Shown piece after piece: positions 1-10,095 of a DNA stretch of 35,511 nt. Source of the DNA: Pseudomonadota bacterium (GTDB taxonomy: Bacteria; Pseudomonadota; Gammaproteobacteria; Burkholderiales; Rhodocyclaceae). Where the stretch lies: positions 1-35,511 of the forward strand of contig JAKOZI010000137.1 in the NCBI GenBank assembly GCA_029780075.1, read 5' to 3'. Under the pieces are notes generated by a model that worked only from the letters and a program-made list of their open reading frames with translations, was not told the DNA's origin and ran no database searches. A program made the translations under genes and the position numbers. The stretch's first letter is position 1, and each line of letters begins with the position of its first letter.

Positions 1-1
1 G

Positions 2-976
2 TGGCAGTACGTGCACGACTTCGTGCTTACCGAGCAGCTCGCGGACTGCCGCAGCGATCTCGAAGAGTCCGGGGTGCATTTCGACGTGTGGTTCTCTGAA
101 CAGTCGCTGTTTGCTACCGGTGTGGTCGCGCGTGGCGTCGAGCGACTGCAGAAGGCCGGCCATCTCTATCTGCAGGACGGCGCCCTGTGGTTCCGGTCGA
201 CGGCGTTCGGCGACGAGAAGGATCGCGTCGTCCGGCGCGACAATGGCCTTTATACCTATTTCGCGTCGGACATCGCCTACCATCTCAACAAGTACGAGCG
301 TGGCTTCGAGCGGATGATCAACGTCTGGGGCGCCGACCACCACGGCTACATTCCGCGCATCAAGGGTGCGCTCGGAGCGCTGGGGCTCGATCCGGAAGCT
401 CTGGAGGTGGCGCTGGTGCAGTTTGCCGTGCTCTACCGCTCCGGCTGGAAGGCGCAGATGTCTACCCGATCGGGCGAGTTCGTGACCCTGCGCACGCTGC
501 GCGCGGACGTCGGCAACGACGCCTGCCGCTTCTTTTATGTGCTGCGCAAGTCCGACCAGCACCTCGATTTCGACCTCGACCTGGCGAAAAGCCAGTCGAA
601 CGACAACCCCGTCTATTACATCCAGTATGCGCACGCCCGCGTCTGTTCGCTGCTGGCACTCTGGGGGGGGGATCTGGAAACCCTCGCCGCCGCACCGTTC
701 GACCGCCTCGAAGGCGCGCATGAACTGACCCTGGCGGCCCGGCTCGGCGAATTCCCCGCGGTCGTCGAAACCGCCGCCGCGGAGTTGGCACCGCACCTGA
801 TCGCCTTCTATCTCAAAGACCTGGCCGCCGAATTCCACAGCTATTACAATGCCGAACGCATTCTGGTCGATGATTCGGCGCAGAAGGATGCGCGCCTGGC
901 ACTGGCGGCTGCGGTCAGGCAGGTGATTCGCAACGGCATGACGATTCTGGGTGTCTCCTGCCCCGAATCGATGTAA
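2..976 (+). CDS. argS: Arginyl-tRNA synthetase, C-terminal part (5' end outside window)
   Basis: Class I arginine-tRNA ligase, which charges tRNA-Arg with arginine in the cytosol. The reading frame is open from the first bases, so only the C-terminal ~324 residues are present and the start lies upstream. Visible family marks are the catalytic-domain stretch [16 protein letters not shown], the KMSK-like loop read here as QMSTRSG followed by EFVTL, and the C-terminal anticodon-binding helical domain ending in a canonical LGVSCPESM-type tail. A run of nine G at 663-671 sits in frame (Trp-Gly-Gly-Asp) and does not break the gene. It is followed 20 bases later by the SPOR-domain gene, an order common in Betaproteobacteria. 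Confidence 0.97.
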   Translation, partial: WQYVHDFVLTEQLADCRSDLEESGVHFDVWFSEQSLFATGVVARGVERLQKAGHLYLQDGALWFRSTAFGDEKDRVVRRDNGLYTYFASDIAYHLNKYERGFERMINVWGADHHGYIPRIKGALGALGLDPEALEVALVQFAVLYRSGWKAQMSTRSGEFVTLRTLRADVGNDACRFFYVLRKSDQHLDFDLDLAKSQSNDNPVYYIQYAHARVCSLLALWGGDLETLAAAPFDRLEGAHELTLAARLGEFPAVVETAAAELAPHLIAFYLKDLAAEFHSYYNAERILVDDSAQKDARLALAAAVRQVIRNGMTILGVSCPESM

Positions 977-996
977 TCAGAGAACAGAGGACTTCC

Positions 997-1830
997 ATGA
1001 GTCGCGACTTGAAACCCCTTAGAACCCCCCCCGCAAGGAAGTCGGGGGGGGGCACATTGTTCGGCCTGTTCATCGGCCTGGTTATCGGCGTCATCGGCGT
1101 GGCCGGCGTCGTCTGGTATATCAACAAGGCGCCGCTACCGTTCACCACCACCGGCCAGCAACCCAAACTGCCGCCACCCGTGGCCAGCAAGCCCCCGACC
1201 CCGGCGGCCACCACACCCGAAGTGCCGCCGGTCGCCACGGCACCGGTGGCGCTCCCCGGCAAGCCGGGTGACCCGATAGGCGCAGAGAAGCCGCGCTTTG
1301 ATTTCTACAAGATCCTGCCAGGCAAGGCCGAAGCCATTCCGGACCCCAAACCGGAAGAACCGAAACCAGTCGAAGCCAAGCCCACCGAAGGCAAAATCGC
1401 AAGCAACAAACATACCGAGACCAAGCCTGTCGAAACCCGGCCAGGCGAAGCGAAACCGGCCGAAACCAAGGCCGTGGACAGCCGGCCGGTGGAAGCCAGG
1501 CCGGCGGACAGCAAGGCCGCGGCAGCCAAAACCGCCGAAGGCAAACCCGGCGAGGTGAAGCAGGCGGAGAGCGGCAAGAGCAAGAGTGAAACGCTAAAGG
1601 AGCCGATCTATCTGCAGGCCGGTTCGTTCCAGAGCGCCAACGAGGCGGACAACCAGAAGGCGCGACTGGCGATGCTGGGTGCCGAGGCGCGGATCCAGCA
1701 GGTCATGCTCCAGGACAAGGTGTGGTACCGCGTTCGCCTCGGACCGTATCAGAAACTGGACGACGTCAACCATCTGCGTGCCGACCTCGCCAAGCAGGGC
1801 ATCGACGCCAACGTGGTCAAGAAAGACTAA
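997..1830 (+). CDS. SPOR-domain, FtsN-like cell-division/envelope protein
   Basis: 277-residue bitopic inner-membrane protein. A short cytoplasmic N-terminus (about residues 1-20) precedes one transmembrane helix (about 21-43, LFGLFIGLVIGVIGVAGVV). A long Pro/Lys/Glu/Ala-rich periplasmic linker follows (about 50-195) with a degenerate repeat of the type K-P-x-E. The C-terminal SPOR domain (about 198-275) starts IYLQAGSFQS and contains VWYRVRLGPY. SPOR domains bind denuded septal peptidoglycan, so a role in division or septal wall processing is expected; the architecture matches FtsN. AGAGGA upstream supports the ATG at 997. Codons 10-19 contain a C8 run and a G9 run that can pair. It lies between argS and dsbA on the same strand with short gaps, probably co-transcribed. 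Confidence 0.9.
   Translation: MSRDLKPLRTPPARKSGGGTLFGLFIGLVIGVIGVAGVVWYINKAPLPFTTTGQQPKLPPPVASKPPTPAATTPEVPPVATAPVALPGKPGDPIGAEKPRFDFYKILPGKAEAIPDPKPEEPKPVEAKPTEGKIASNKHTETKPVETRPGEAKPAETKAVDSRPVEARPADSKAAAAKTAEGKPGEVKQAESGKSKSETLKEPIYLQAGSFQSANEADNQKARLAMLGAEARIQQVMLQDKVWYRVRLGPYQKLDDVNHLRADLAKQGIDANVVKKD
1025..1052 (+). repeat. C8 / G9 homopolymer inverted repeat inside the SPOR gene
   Basis: Eight consecutive C (1025-1032) and nine consecutive G (1044-1052) are separated by 11 bases. They can form a stem of eight G:C pairs that begins 28 bases after the A of the start codon. The frame is intact through both runs (Thr-Pro-Pro and Ser-Gly-Gly-Gly), so any one-base slip would disrupt the gene before its membrane helix. 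The sequence is plain; an effect on translation or phase variation is inference. Confidence 0.6.
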
Positions 1831-1849
1831 CCAATTCAGGAGAAGAGTC

Positions 1850-2491
1850 ATGCATCGACGTATCAGTGGATGGTTCGCGGCGCTCACCCTGGCCGCGCTG
1901 ACCGTGGTTCTGCCGGCCCGCGCCGAACTCGTCGTCGGCCGCGATTACCTGCCCATCGTCCCGGCACAGGCCTCCGACAACCCGGCCAAACTTGAGGTGA
2001 TCGAATTCTTCTCGTACGGCTGTCCGCATTGCAGCGAATTCCACCCCACGGTCAGCAAATGGTCAGCCGCCTTGCCGGGCGACGTGGTCTTCAAGCGCGT
2101 GCCGATCTCGTTCGCGCGGCCGCAGTGGGCGAGCCTGGCCAGGCTTTATTATGCCCTCGAGGCCACCGGCGATCTGGCCCGACTCGATGCCGCGGTCTTC
2201 GACGCCCTGCACAGGACGGGCAGCAAGCTTTACGACGACAAGAGCATCATCGACTGGGTGGGCGCACAAGGCGTCGATGTCAAGAAGTTCAGCGATGCCT
2301 ACAACTCCTTCGGAGTCGTCAGCAAGGCCAGGCGTGGCGATCAGATGGCGCAGGCGTACAAGATTCAGAGCGTTCCGGCGCTGGCCGTCGACGGCAAGTA
2401 CCTGATGACCGGCGGCAAGGGTTTTCCCGAGTTGATCGTGCTCACCGACCAGGTGATCGCCAAGGCGCGCGGCGAGCGCGGCAAGAAGTGA
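1850..2491 (+). CDS. dsbA: Thiol:disulfide interchange protein DsbA
   Basis: 213-residue periplasmic thiol oxidase that introduces disulfides into exported proteins and is normally re-oxidised by DsbB. The signal peptide covers about residues 1-25 (hydrophobic core AALTLAALTVVLPARA, cleavage likely before Glu-Leu). The thioredoxin-fold active site is FFSYGCPHC with Cys58 and Cys61. The cis-proline loop is QSVPALAVDGKYLM, near residue 180. Length fits the family. The start at 1850 has an AGGAGAAG Shine-Dalgarno; the frame stays open upstream, but that part overlaps the SPOR gene. It lies 19 bases after the SPOR gene, so joint transcription is likely. No DsbB is visible nearby. Confidence 0.95.
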   Translation: MHRRISGWFAALTLAALTVVLPARAELVVGRDYLPIVPAQASDNPAKLEVIEFFSYGCPHCSEFHPTVSKWSAALPGDVVFKRVPISFARPQWASLARLYYALEATGDLARLDAAVFDALHRTGSKLYDDKSIIDWVGAQGVDVKKFSDAYNSFGVVSKARRGDQMAQAYKIQSVPALAVDGKYLMTGGKGFPELIVLTDQVIAKARGERGKK

Positions 2492-2556
2492 CGCAGCAGC
2501 CGCCCGCCGGGCAGGAGTCGTCTGCCGCCTGAGGCGGTAACGTTCCTCGCCTGCGC

Positions 2557-3327
2557 GTGCCGCCCGTCCTCAAGGTTTTCATCACCGGCGCCTCTTCCGG
2601 CATCGGCTGGGCGCTGAGCGAGCACTACGCCGCGCAGGGAGCGCTGGTCGGGCTTTGTGCCCGGCGCGCCGAGCGCTTGCGGGGCCTGTCCGAACGCTGG
2701 CCAGGGCAGGTCGATTGCTACCCGCTCGACGTGACCGACGCGGCGGCCCTGCGTGCCGCCGCCGAAGACTTCATCGCCCGCCACGGCGTTCCCGACATCG
2801 TGGTTGCCAACGCCGGCGTCTCGGCAGGCACGCTGAGCGAGTGCCAGGAAGATCTGGCGGCAATCCGCCGGATCATGGACGTCAATTTCTACGGCATGGC
2901 GGCCACTTTCTCGCCGTTCATCGGAGCCATGCGTTGCGCCGCCGGTGGTCGCCTGGTGGGAGTCGCCTCGCTGGCCGGAATCCGCGGCTTGCCTGGCGCA
3001 GAGGCCTACAGCGCTTCGAAGGCGGCGGCGATCAGCTATCTCGAAAGCCTGCGTCTTGAACTGCGCGGCTCGGGCGTCAAGGTGGTCACCCTCTGTCCGG
3101 GCTATATCCAGACCCCGATGACCGAGTCGAATCCCTTTCCGATGCCTTTCCTGATTCCCGCCGACCTGGCCGCACGGCGCTTTGCGCGCGTCATCGCCGA
3201 AGGCAGGAGTTATGCCGTCGTGCCCTGGCAGATGGCTATCGTCGGCAAGTTGCTGCGGCTGCTGCCCAATGCGCTCTACGATCGGCTGTTTGCCGGTGTA
3301 CCGCGCAAGCCGCGCGGGGTGTCTTGA
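2557..3327 (+). CDS. Short-chain dehydrogenase/reductase (SDR)
   Basis: 256-residue classical SDR. The NAD(P)-binding Rossmann motif TGASSGIG is at about residues 9-16, NAG at about 87-89, and the catalytic Tyr-Lys as YSASKAA at about 151-157 after a Ser-containing strand (VGVASLAG). An Arg shortly after the first strand (CARRAERL) suggests NADPH preference. The C-terminus (LRLLPNALYDRLFAGVPRKP) is basic with a hydrophobic stretch, as in membrane-associated DltE/YqjQ-like SDRs. The start is GTG at 2557; no in-frame ATG lies closer to the Rossmann motif and the ribosome site is weak. It is 65 bases after dsbA. The substrate cannot be told from sequence. Confidence 0.85.
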   Translation: MPPVLKVFITGASSGIGWALSEHYAAQGALVGLCARRAERLRGLSERWPGQVDCYPLDVTDAAALRAAAEDFIARHGVPDIVVANAGVSAGTLSECQEDLAAIRRIMDVNFYGMAATFSPFIGAMRCAAGGRLVGVASLAGIRGLPGAEAYSASKAAAISYLESLRLELRGSGVKVVTLCPGYIQTPMTESNPFPMPFLIPADLAARRFARVIAEGRSYAVVPWQMAIVGKLLRLLPNALYDRLFAGVPRKPRGVS

Positions 3328-3395
3328 TCAGGAAAGCGACTTTCCCGGACGCCCGCCGCTGCGCGACTCGGCCGCGCGCTCGCCTGCCGGTGCCG

Positions 3396-4121
3396 TCACC
3401 AGTCGATCGCTTCCCCGTCGCGAAAGAAGCCGCCGCTCGGACCGTCATCGGGCAGCAGCGCGGCCCAGACGATGCCGCGGGCGCCCTCGTCTGCGCTGCG
3501 CGCGGCATCCTTGCCACCCATGTCGGTGCGGCACCAGCCGGGGCAGACCGAGTTGACCTTGATCGGGCTGCCTTCCAGCTCCTTGGCGGTGAGCCGCGTC
3601 AGCGCATTGAGGGCGGCTTTCGACATCCGGTAGCCGGGCCAGTAGCCTCCCATTTCGCTCAGTTGCCCCAGGCTCGACGAAACATTGACGATCCGCCCCC
3701 AGCCGTTTTCGCGCATCAGCGGCGTGATCGCCTGAATCAGGCGCAGCGGTGCAAGTGCGTTGCAGGCGTGCGTGGCGGCAACCACATCGGGGTCGACGAC
3801 GAACACGCTCGCGGCCTGCGGGAGGGCGAAATCCTTCGGTTCGAGCAACACCCCGGCATTATTGATCAGGATATCGGCGCGGCCGAACTCGCGGCGCAGG
3901 CGCGCGGCAAGCGCCGCCACGGCACTCGCGTCGGTAACGTCGGCGACGTGCGGCAACACGTCGTGACCCTTCTCGCGCAACTGCCCGGCGGCGTTTTCGA
4001 TCGCCTCGGCAACGCGTCCGACCATCAGCACCGTGCAGCCGGCGGCCGCAAGCTGGCGTGCCACGGCCAGGCCGATGCCACGGGCGGCTCCTGTGACGAC
4101 CGCAAGTTTCTGAGCTAGCAT
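3396..4121 (-). CDS. SDR oxidoreductase, carbonyl reductase-like
   Basis: 241-residue SDR. Motifs are TGAARGIG (about residues 9-16), NNAG, the catalytic segment VNVSSSLGQL and YRMSKAALNALT; the C-terminus (DDGPSGGFFRDGEAIDW) resembles carbonyl reductase (CBR1-like) proteins, which reduce carbonyls with NADPH. The frame stays open far upstream, but the start at 4121 is chosen because AGGAGGAACAG lies directly before this ATG and because the Rossmann fold begins there. It converges on the first SDR gene (68-base gap) and diverges from the BtuF-like gene with only 36 bases between start codons. Substrate unknown. Confidence 0.88.
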   Translation of the reverse strand: MLAQKLAVVTGAARGIGLAVARQLAAAGCTVLMVGRVAEAIENAAGQLREKGHDVLPHVADVTDASAVAALAARLRREFGRADILINNAGVLLEPKDFALPQAASVFVVDPDVVAATHACNALAPLRLIQAITPLMRENGWGRIVNVSSSLGQLSEMGGYWPGYRMSKAALNALTRLTAKELEGSPIKVNSVCPGWCRTDMGGKDAARSADEGARGIVWAALLPDDGPSGGFFRDGEAIDW

Positions 4122-4157
4122 CTGTTCCTCCTGTTGTTTGAACCGCGAACCCTCATC

Positions 4158-4958
4158 ATGCAATGGTCTGACGCGCTCGGCAAGACACACGGCCGCTATT
4201 CGGGCCGGCCACGGATCGTTTCGCTGGTGCCCAGCGTCACCGAACTGCTGGTCGCGCTGGGACTCGCCGAAGCGCTGGTCGGCCGTACCGGCTTCTGCAT
4301 CCATCCGCGGCAGGTACTGCGGCGGGTCCCGAAGCTCGGCGGCACCAAGGGATTCGACGCCGACAAACTGCGCGCCCTGGAACCGACGCATGTGATCGTC
4401 AACATCGACGAAAACCGCCGCGAGGAAGTCGAAGCCTTGTCCGGCTGCGTGCCGCACCTGATCGTGACGCACCCGCTGGAAGCGCGCGACAACCTCGACC
4501 TTTACCGCCTGCTGGGCGGCGTTTTCGGGCGCGAGGCCACGACCGAAACCCTGTGTGCCGATTTCGAGAGCGCGTGGCGGGCGCTGCGTGCCGCAACCGA
4601 ACCGCTGCCGCGCGAGAAGGTGCTCTACCTGATCTGGCGCGAGCCCTGGCTCAGCGTCGCCCGCGACACCTATATCTCGCGCATGCTGGCCGCCGCCGGC
4701 TGGGACACGCTGCCGGTCGACAGCCGGCAGCGCTACCCGGAGGTCGAGTTGCCGGCGCTGGCGAGCGCGGCGGACATTGTTTTCCTGTCCAGCGAACCTT
4801 ACCCCTTTCGGGAAAAACACCGGCAACTGCTGGCCACACAACTGCCGGGAGTGCGCTGCGCCCTGATCGACGGCGAGATGGTTTCCTGGTACGGCAGCCG
4901 GGCAATCGCCGGACTGGCCTATCTGCGCGCCTTGCGGAGCCGCCTTGGGCAACCCTGA
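4158..4958 (+). CDS. BtuF/TroA-like helical-backbone metal or cobalamin binding protein
   Basis: About 266 residues from the ATG at 4158; an in-frame TTG at 4134 would add eight residues. It resembles periplasmic-binding proteins of the BtuF/FhuD fold: RIVSLVPSVTELLVALGL near the N-terminus, then VGRTGFCIHP, a VPKLGGTKGFD segment, LEPTHVIVNIDENR, and a second lobe with DTYISRMLAAAGWD. No signal peptide is visible, so either export differs or the protein is cytoplasmic; many stand-alone proteins annotated as cobalamin-binding look like this. No permease or ATPase is adjacent. It lies 98 bases upstream of ubiU. Ligand not determined. Confidence 0.75.
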   Translation: MQWSDALGKTHGRYSGRPRIVSLVPSVTELLVALGLAEALVGRTGFCIHPRQVLRRVPKLGGTKGFDADKLRALEPTHVIVNIDENRREEVEALSGCVPHLIVTHPLEARDNLDLYRLLGGVFGREATTETLCADFESAWRALRAATEPLPREKVLYLIWREPWLSVARDTYISRMLAAAGWDTLPVDSRQRYPEVELPALASAADIVFLSSEPYPFREKHRQLLATQLPGVRCALIDGEMVSWYGSRAIAGLAYLRALRSRLGQP

Positions 4959-5056
4959 GCGCTGCCAGGACGGCCAATCCTCGGAAAATTGACCCGCATC
5001 AAGCGCAACCCGGCCGGCGTGGCTATACTGGCGTGCTTCGCCTGACGAGGTTTGCC

Positions 5057-6070
5057 ATGACGCGTCCACGCGTTCCCCAACTGATTTGTCCCGCCGGCAG
5101 CCTGCCGGCGCTCAAGGCGGCAGTCGATCACGGCGCCGACGCGGTGTACCTCGGCTATCGCAACGACACCAACGCGCGCAATTTTGCCGGCCTGAATTTC
5201 GACCACAAGGCGATGGTCGAGGGCATCCGCTACGCGCAGTCGCGGCAGCGGCAGGTATTGATGGCGATCAACACCTTTGCCCAGCCCGGACGCGTCGCCG
5301 ACTGGCAGCGCGCGGTCGATGGCGCGGTCGATCTCGGAGTCGACGCGGTGATCCTGGCCGATGTCGGGCTGCTCGACTACGCCAGCAGGCACCACCCGGC
5401 CCTGCGGCTGCATCTCTCGGTGCAGGGATCGGCCACCAGCTACGAAGCGGTCAATTTCGCGCACCGCGAGTTCGGCGTGCGACGCGCGGTGTTGCCGCGC
5501 GTGCTGACGCTGGCTCAGGTCGAGACGGTGATTCGCAACACGCCGGTGGAGATCGAGGTTTTCGGATTCGGCAGCCTGTGCGTGATGAACGAGGGCCGCT
5601 GCTGGCTGTCCTCGTACGCCACCGGCGAATCACCGAATACCGTCGGCGCGTGTTCGCCGGCCAGGTACGTGCAGTGGGAAAGATCGCCTGGCCAGATGAC
5701 GACGCGCCTGAACGGCATCCTCATCGACTGCTTCGGTGATGACGAGCCGGCTGGCTACCCGACGCTGTGCAAGGGTCGTTTCGAGGTCGCGGGAGACACC
5801 TACTACGCACTCGAAGAACCGACCAGCCTCAACGTGCTCGAAATCCTGCCCGAGATTGCGCGCGCCGGCGTCGTGGCGATCAAGGTCGAAGGACGCCAGC
5901 GCAGCCCGACCTACGTCGCGCAGGTCACCCGCACGCTGCGCGCGGCGCTCGACGAACTGGCCAGGGACGCGCAGCATTTTCACGTCAAGGCGGCCTGGCA
6001 GGCGACGCTGGCCAAGGTCGCCGAGGGCAGCCAGGTGACGCTCGGCGCCTACAGCCGACCGTGGCGCTGA
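5057..6070 (+). CDS. ubiU: UbiU, U32-family O2-independent ubiquinone hydroxylation protein
   Basis: 337-residue U32-family protein (formerly YhbU). With UbiV it forms a [4Fe-4S] complex that, with UbiT, supports ubiquinone synthesis without oxygen. Cysteines at residues 175, 182, 199 and 238 have spacings of 7, 17 and 39, the same as the cluster ligands reported for Escherichia coli UbiU. The N-terminal [20 protein letters not shown] and the [11 protein letters not shown] segment are family hallmarks. The frame is open well upstream, but ATG 5057 fits the start of homology. A 13-base gap separates it from ubiV. The role is known for the family; its function here is inferred from the conserved ligands and gene order. 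Confidence 0.93.
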   Translation: MTRPRVPQLICPAGSLPALKAAVDHGADAVYLGYRNDTNARNFAGLNFDHKAMVEGIRYAQSRQRQVLMAINTFAQPGRVADWQRAVDGAVDLGVDAVILADVGLLDYASRHHPALRLHLSVQGSATSYEAVNFAHREFGVRRAVLPRVLTLAQVETVIRNTPVEIEVFGFGSLCVMNEGRCWLSSYATGESPNTVGACSPARYVQWERSPGQMTTRLNGILIDCFGDDEPAGYPTLCKGRFEVAGDTYYALEEPTSLNVLEILPEIARAGVVAIKVEGRQRSPTYVAQVTRTLRAALDELARDAQHFHVKAAWQATLAKVAEGSQVTLGAYSRPWR

Positions 6071-6083
6071 TGGAGAAACCGCG

Positions 6084-7004
6084 ATGAAACTCGCTCTCGG
6101 GCCGCTGCTCTACTTCTGGCCGAAAAACGAAGTCTTCGAGTTCTATGCCGAGATGGCACAGAACCCGGCAATCGACATCGTCTACCTCGGCGAGGTGGTC
6201 TGCTCGCGCCGCCAGCAGATTCGTGTCGCCGACTGGCTGGGACTGGCGCGTGACCTCAGCGACGCCGGCAAGGAAGTGGTCGTTTCGGCGCAGGCACTGC
6301 TCGAATCGGAAGGCGACCTCAAGGTGCTGCGCCGCCTGGCTGACGAACTGACGGAAATTCCCGACTGCCGGCTCGAAGCCAATGATCTCGGCGCGGTGAA
6401 CATCGCCGCCGGCCGCCCCTTTGTTGCCGGCCCGCACCTGAACATCTACAACGAAGCGACGCTGGCCACCTTTGCCCGTTATGGCATGTGTCGCTGGCTG
6501 CCGCCGCTGGAGGGCGACCGGCGGCTGATCGAAACCCTGCACCGCAGCCGCCCGCAAGGCGTCGACACCGAGGTCTTCGTCTTTGGCAAGCTGCCGTTGG
6601 CCTTTTCCGCGCGCTGCTTCACCGCGCGGCACTACAACCTCAACAAGGACGACTGCCAGTTCAAGTGTCTCGATCACCCCGAGGGACTGACCCTGCGCAC
6701 CCGCGAGGGGCAACCGTTCCTGACCATCAACGGCATCCAGACGATGTCGGCACAGACCTACAACCTGTTGCCGCAGATGCCGGAGCTGCTGGCGCTGGGC
6801 ATCGAGGTCGTGCGCCTCAGTCCGCAGCCGAAGTCCATGCCGGCGATCGTCGCCGCCTTCGATGCCGCCCGCCATGGCCAGCGGGTCGACGTCGACAGCT
6901 CCGGCTGGGCCAGCGACGGACTGGTCGACGGCTACTGGTTCGCCGATGCCGGCATCGTTTGCCACCAGGCAGGCGCCACCGCTGACCTGCAAGGAACCCT
7001 GTGA
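6084..7004 (+). CDS. ubiV: UbiV, U32-family partner of UbiU
   Basis: 306-residue U32-family protein (formerly YhbV) that binds a [4Fe-4S] cluster and pairs with UbiU in O2-independent ring hydroxylation of ubiquinone precursors. Candidate ligands are Cys40 ([10 protein letters not shown]), Cys178, Cys191 and Cys195 (segment around NKDDCQFKC). The 13- and 4-residue spacings of the last three equal those of the E. coli protein. The start ATG at 6084 follows a GGAGAAACCGCG leader. Its stop codon overlaps the start of ubiT by one base (TGATG), indicating translational coupling. Confidence 0.93.
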   Translation: MKLALGPLLYFWPKNEVFEFYAEMAQNPAIDIVYLGEVVCSRRQQIRVADWLGLARDLSDAGKEVVVSAQALLESEGDLKVLRRLADELTEIPDCRLEANDLGAVNIAAGRPFVAGPHLNIYNEATLATFARYGMCRWLPPLEGDRRLIETLHRSRPQGVDTEVFVFGKLPLAFSARCFTARHYNLNKDDCQFKCLDHPEGLTLRTREGQPFLTINGIQTMSAQTYNLLPQMPELLALGIEVVRLSPQPKSMPAIVAAFDAARHGQRVDVDSSGWASDGLVDGYWFADAGIVCHQAGATADLQGTL

Positions 7005-7450
7005 TGAGCTTTTCGATACCCCGTTTCAAACTGCCCGGCGTGCTGTCCACGATCGGCGCCCGCCTGCCGCAATGGCCGCATTCGCTGGCGCTCGCCAGCG
7101 CGCTCAATGTCGCGGCGAGGATTGGCCTGCTCCCCGACGACAGCCTGACGCAGCTCGAAGGGCGAAGCTTCCTCGTCGAGGTGATCGACGCCGGCGGGCA
7201 GGCGTGCTTCTGCTACCGCGACGGCGTCTTCCGGCCGCTGTTCACCGCCCCCGTGAACCCCGATCTGTCGTTTCGCGCCAACCTCTCGGCGTTTCTGCAA
7301 CTGCTCGCCCGCCAGGAAGATCCGGACACGCTGTTCTTCAACCGCGAACTGTCGATCGTCGGCGACACCGAACTCGGCCTGGTGATCAAGAACATGCTCG
7401 ACGCGATCGAGTGGCCGCAGCTTCCGACGCTGCCGATCTTTCGTCACTGA
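7004..7450 (+). CDS. ubiT: UbiT, SCP2-domain ubiquinone biosynthesis accessory factor
   Basis: 148-residue protein with an SCP2/sterol-carrier-like lipid-binding domain (family of YhbT). It is thought to hold hydrophobic ubiquinone intermediates for the anaerobic pathway, as UbiJ does for the aerobic one. Supporting segments are an amphipathic N-terminus (RFKLPGVLSTIGARLPQWP) and the SCP2 core with FCYRDGVFRPLF, DPDTLFFNRELSIVGDTELGL and KNMLDAIEWP. The ATG at 7004 shares one base with the ubiV stop; a GTG three bases earlier is possible but unnecessary. It completes a ubiU-ubiV-ubiT set in one transcription direction. Confidence 0.9.
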   Translation: MSFSIPRFKLPGVLSTIGARLPQWPHSLALASALNVAARIGLLPDDSLTQLEGRSFLVEVIDAGGQACFCYRDGVFRPLFTAPVNPDLSFRANLSAFLQLLARQEDPDTLFFNRELSIVGDTELGLVIKNMLDAIEWPQLPTLPIFRH

Positions 7451-8384
7451 CCTCCGCAAGAGCCGGCGCGAACCATGCGGCCAGAGCTGCCGGCCAGCCG
7501 CGTCCTGGTCGAGGGCATCGCCTGTGCGCTCGGTGCCGGCCTGCTCTGGGGACTGGTCTTCGTCGTGCCGCTGATGTTGCCCGACTATCCGCCAGCGATG
7601 CTCTCCTGCGGACGGTATCTCGGTTTCGGGGTCATTGCGCTGCTCCTCGCCGGCACTGACCTGCCGCGCCTGCAACGCCTGCAGCGCCAGGACTGGCGGA
7701 TGGCTTGCGAGCTGGCGCTGGTCGGCAACCTGCTCTACTACCTGTTTCTGGCCGCGGCCATCCAGTTGGCCGACGCCCCGCTGCCGACGATGCTGATCGG
7801 TACCCTGCCGATCGTCATCGCCATCGCCGCCAACTTCGGCAGCGAAGCCCTGCCGTGGCGTCGCCTGCTGCCTTCGCTGCTGGTCATCGCGGTCGGCATC
7901 GCGCTGGTGAACAGCCATGAAATGGCGCAGCTCGGCACGCGGCGCAGCCCCCACGACTACCTGCTCGGGGCGCTGCTGGCGGTCGCCGCGGTACTCGCCT
8001 GGACCTGGTACCCGCTGCGCAACTCGCACTGGCTGCGGCAGCGACCCACCCTCGCTTCCGGCACCTGGGCCGTCGCACAGGGGCTGGCGACGCTGCCACT
8101 GGCCGCCGTCTGCATGGCCGCCGCGGCTTTCCTGTTCCAGGACCCCGGCGGCTTCGACTACCCGCTCGGCCCGCAGCCGCTACGTTATGTCGGGCTGATG
8201 CTGACCCTGGGACTGTGTGCCTCGTGGCTGGGCACGTTGCTCTGGAACCGCGCCAGCAGGCTGTTGCCGACGGCGCTGACCGGGCAACTGATCGTTTTCG
8301 AGACCCTCTCGGCCTTTGCCTACGCCTTCATCTGGCGCGGCGCGCTGCCTGGCGGCATGGCCCTGCTCGGCATCGCCCTGCTGG

Positions 8385-9196
<812 letters not shown>

Positions 9197-9200
<4 letters not shown>

Positions 9201-10093
9201 AATAACGCCTTGCGGATGCACCGACTCATGGCGTCGAAGGAAGCCACCAGGGCGATCACCACGATCAGCACGGTCGCCAACCGCCCCCATTGAAAGAGCG
9301 CGGTCGCCTCCGAGATCAGCAGACCCAGGCCGCCGGCGCCGATGATCCCGAGAATCGTCGAATCGCGAATGTTGAATTCCCAGATGTACAGGTGGCTGGA
9401 AACGAACTGGGGTAGAACCGCCGGCCAGATGGCGTTGAAGAAGACCTGCGCCGGGCCGGCGCCGACGCTGCGCACCGCATCGACCGCCGCCATGTCGAGG
9501 GTCTCGATGGCCTCGGCGAAGAGCTTGCCGTAGCTGCCCAGCGAATGCAGACCGATGGCCAGGATGCCGGCGGTGGGACCCAGCCCGACGATGCCCACCA
9601 GCACCAGCCCGAATACCAGGGTATGGATCGAACGCGCCACATCGAGCACGCCTTTCGCCAGCCAGGCCAGCGCGCGCGGCGCCGCGAGGTTGCGCGCCAC
9701 CAGCACCGCCAGCGGCAGTGCCAGCAAGGCGCCAAGCAAGGAGCCCAGGGTGGCGATGCGAATCGTCGTCCAGCTCGCCTCGGCAAGTCCTGCCAGATAG
9801 TGGCGCTCGACCTCGCGGCGGTCCTCGACGCGCAGAACGGTGCCGTCATCGCTGACATATTCGAGTTGCGGGTTGCCCCACCAGGCATCGACGAAGCTCG
9901 GGCGGGCGAACTCGGTGGCCGTCTTCAGCAGGTTGGCGAGTGGGGTTCGCCCCAGCGACAACTCGCCTTCGCGGCCCAGCGATCCCAGACACGCCGCGAC
10001 CAGCAGGCCATAGGCCAGCGCCAGTGCGAGGAAACCAAGACGGCTCCGCAGCGGACCCGCGCGCCGTTCGGCAGCGGCCAGGGCCGGGTGCAT
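9197..10093 (-). CDS. phnE: Phosphonate/phosphite-type ABC transporter permease
   Basis: 298-residue permease of the PhnE family. It has an N-terminal helix (FLALALAYGLLVAACLG), a periplasmic segment, and a MetI-like core of about five helices: TTIRIATLGSLLGALLALPL, then the coupling region SIHTLVFGLVLVGIVG..SYGKLFAEAIE, and a C-terminal IRDSTILGIIGAGGLGLLIS that matches PhnE. The ATG at 10093 lies two bases after the phnD stop, and the gene overlaps phnC by four bases, so the three genes look translationally coupled. Expected role: inner-membrane channel for a phosphorus oxyanion or phosphonate. Confidence 0.9.
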
Positions 10094-10095
10094 GT

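Noticed and set aside
4122-5069. N-terminal extension of the minus-strand SDR by 316 codons
   Set aside because: Antisense to the BtuF-like gene; the AGGAGGAACAG site and the start of the Rossmann fold place the true start at 4121.
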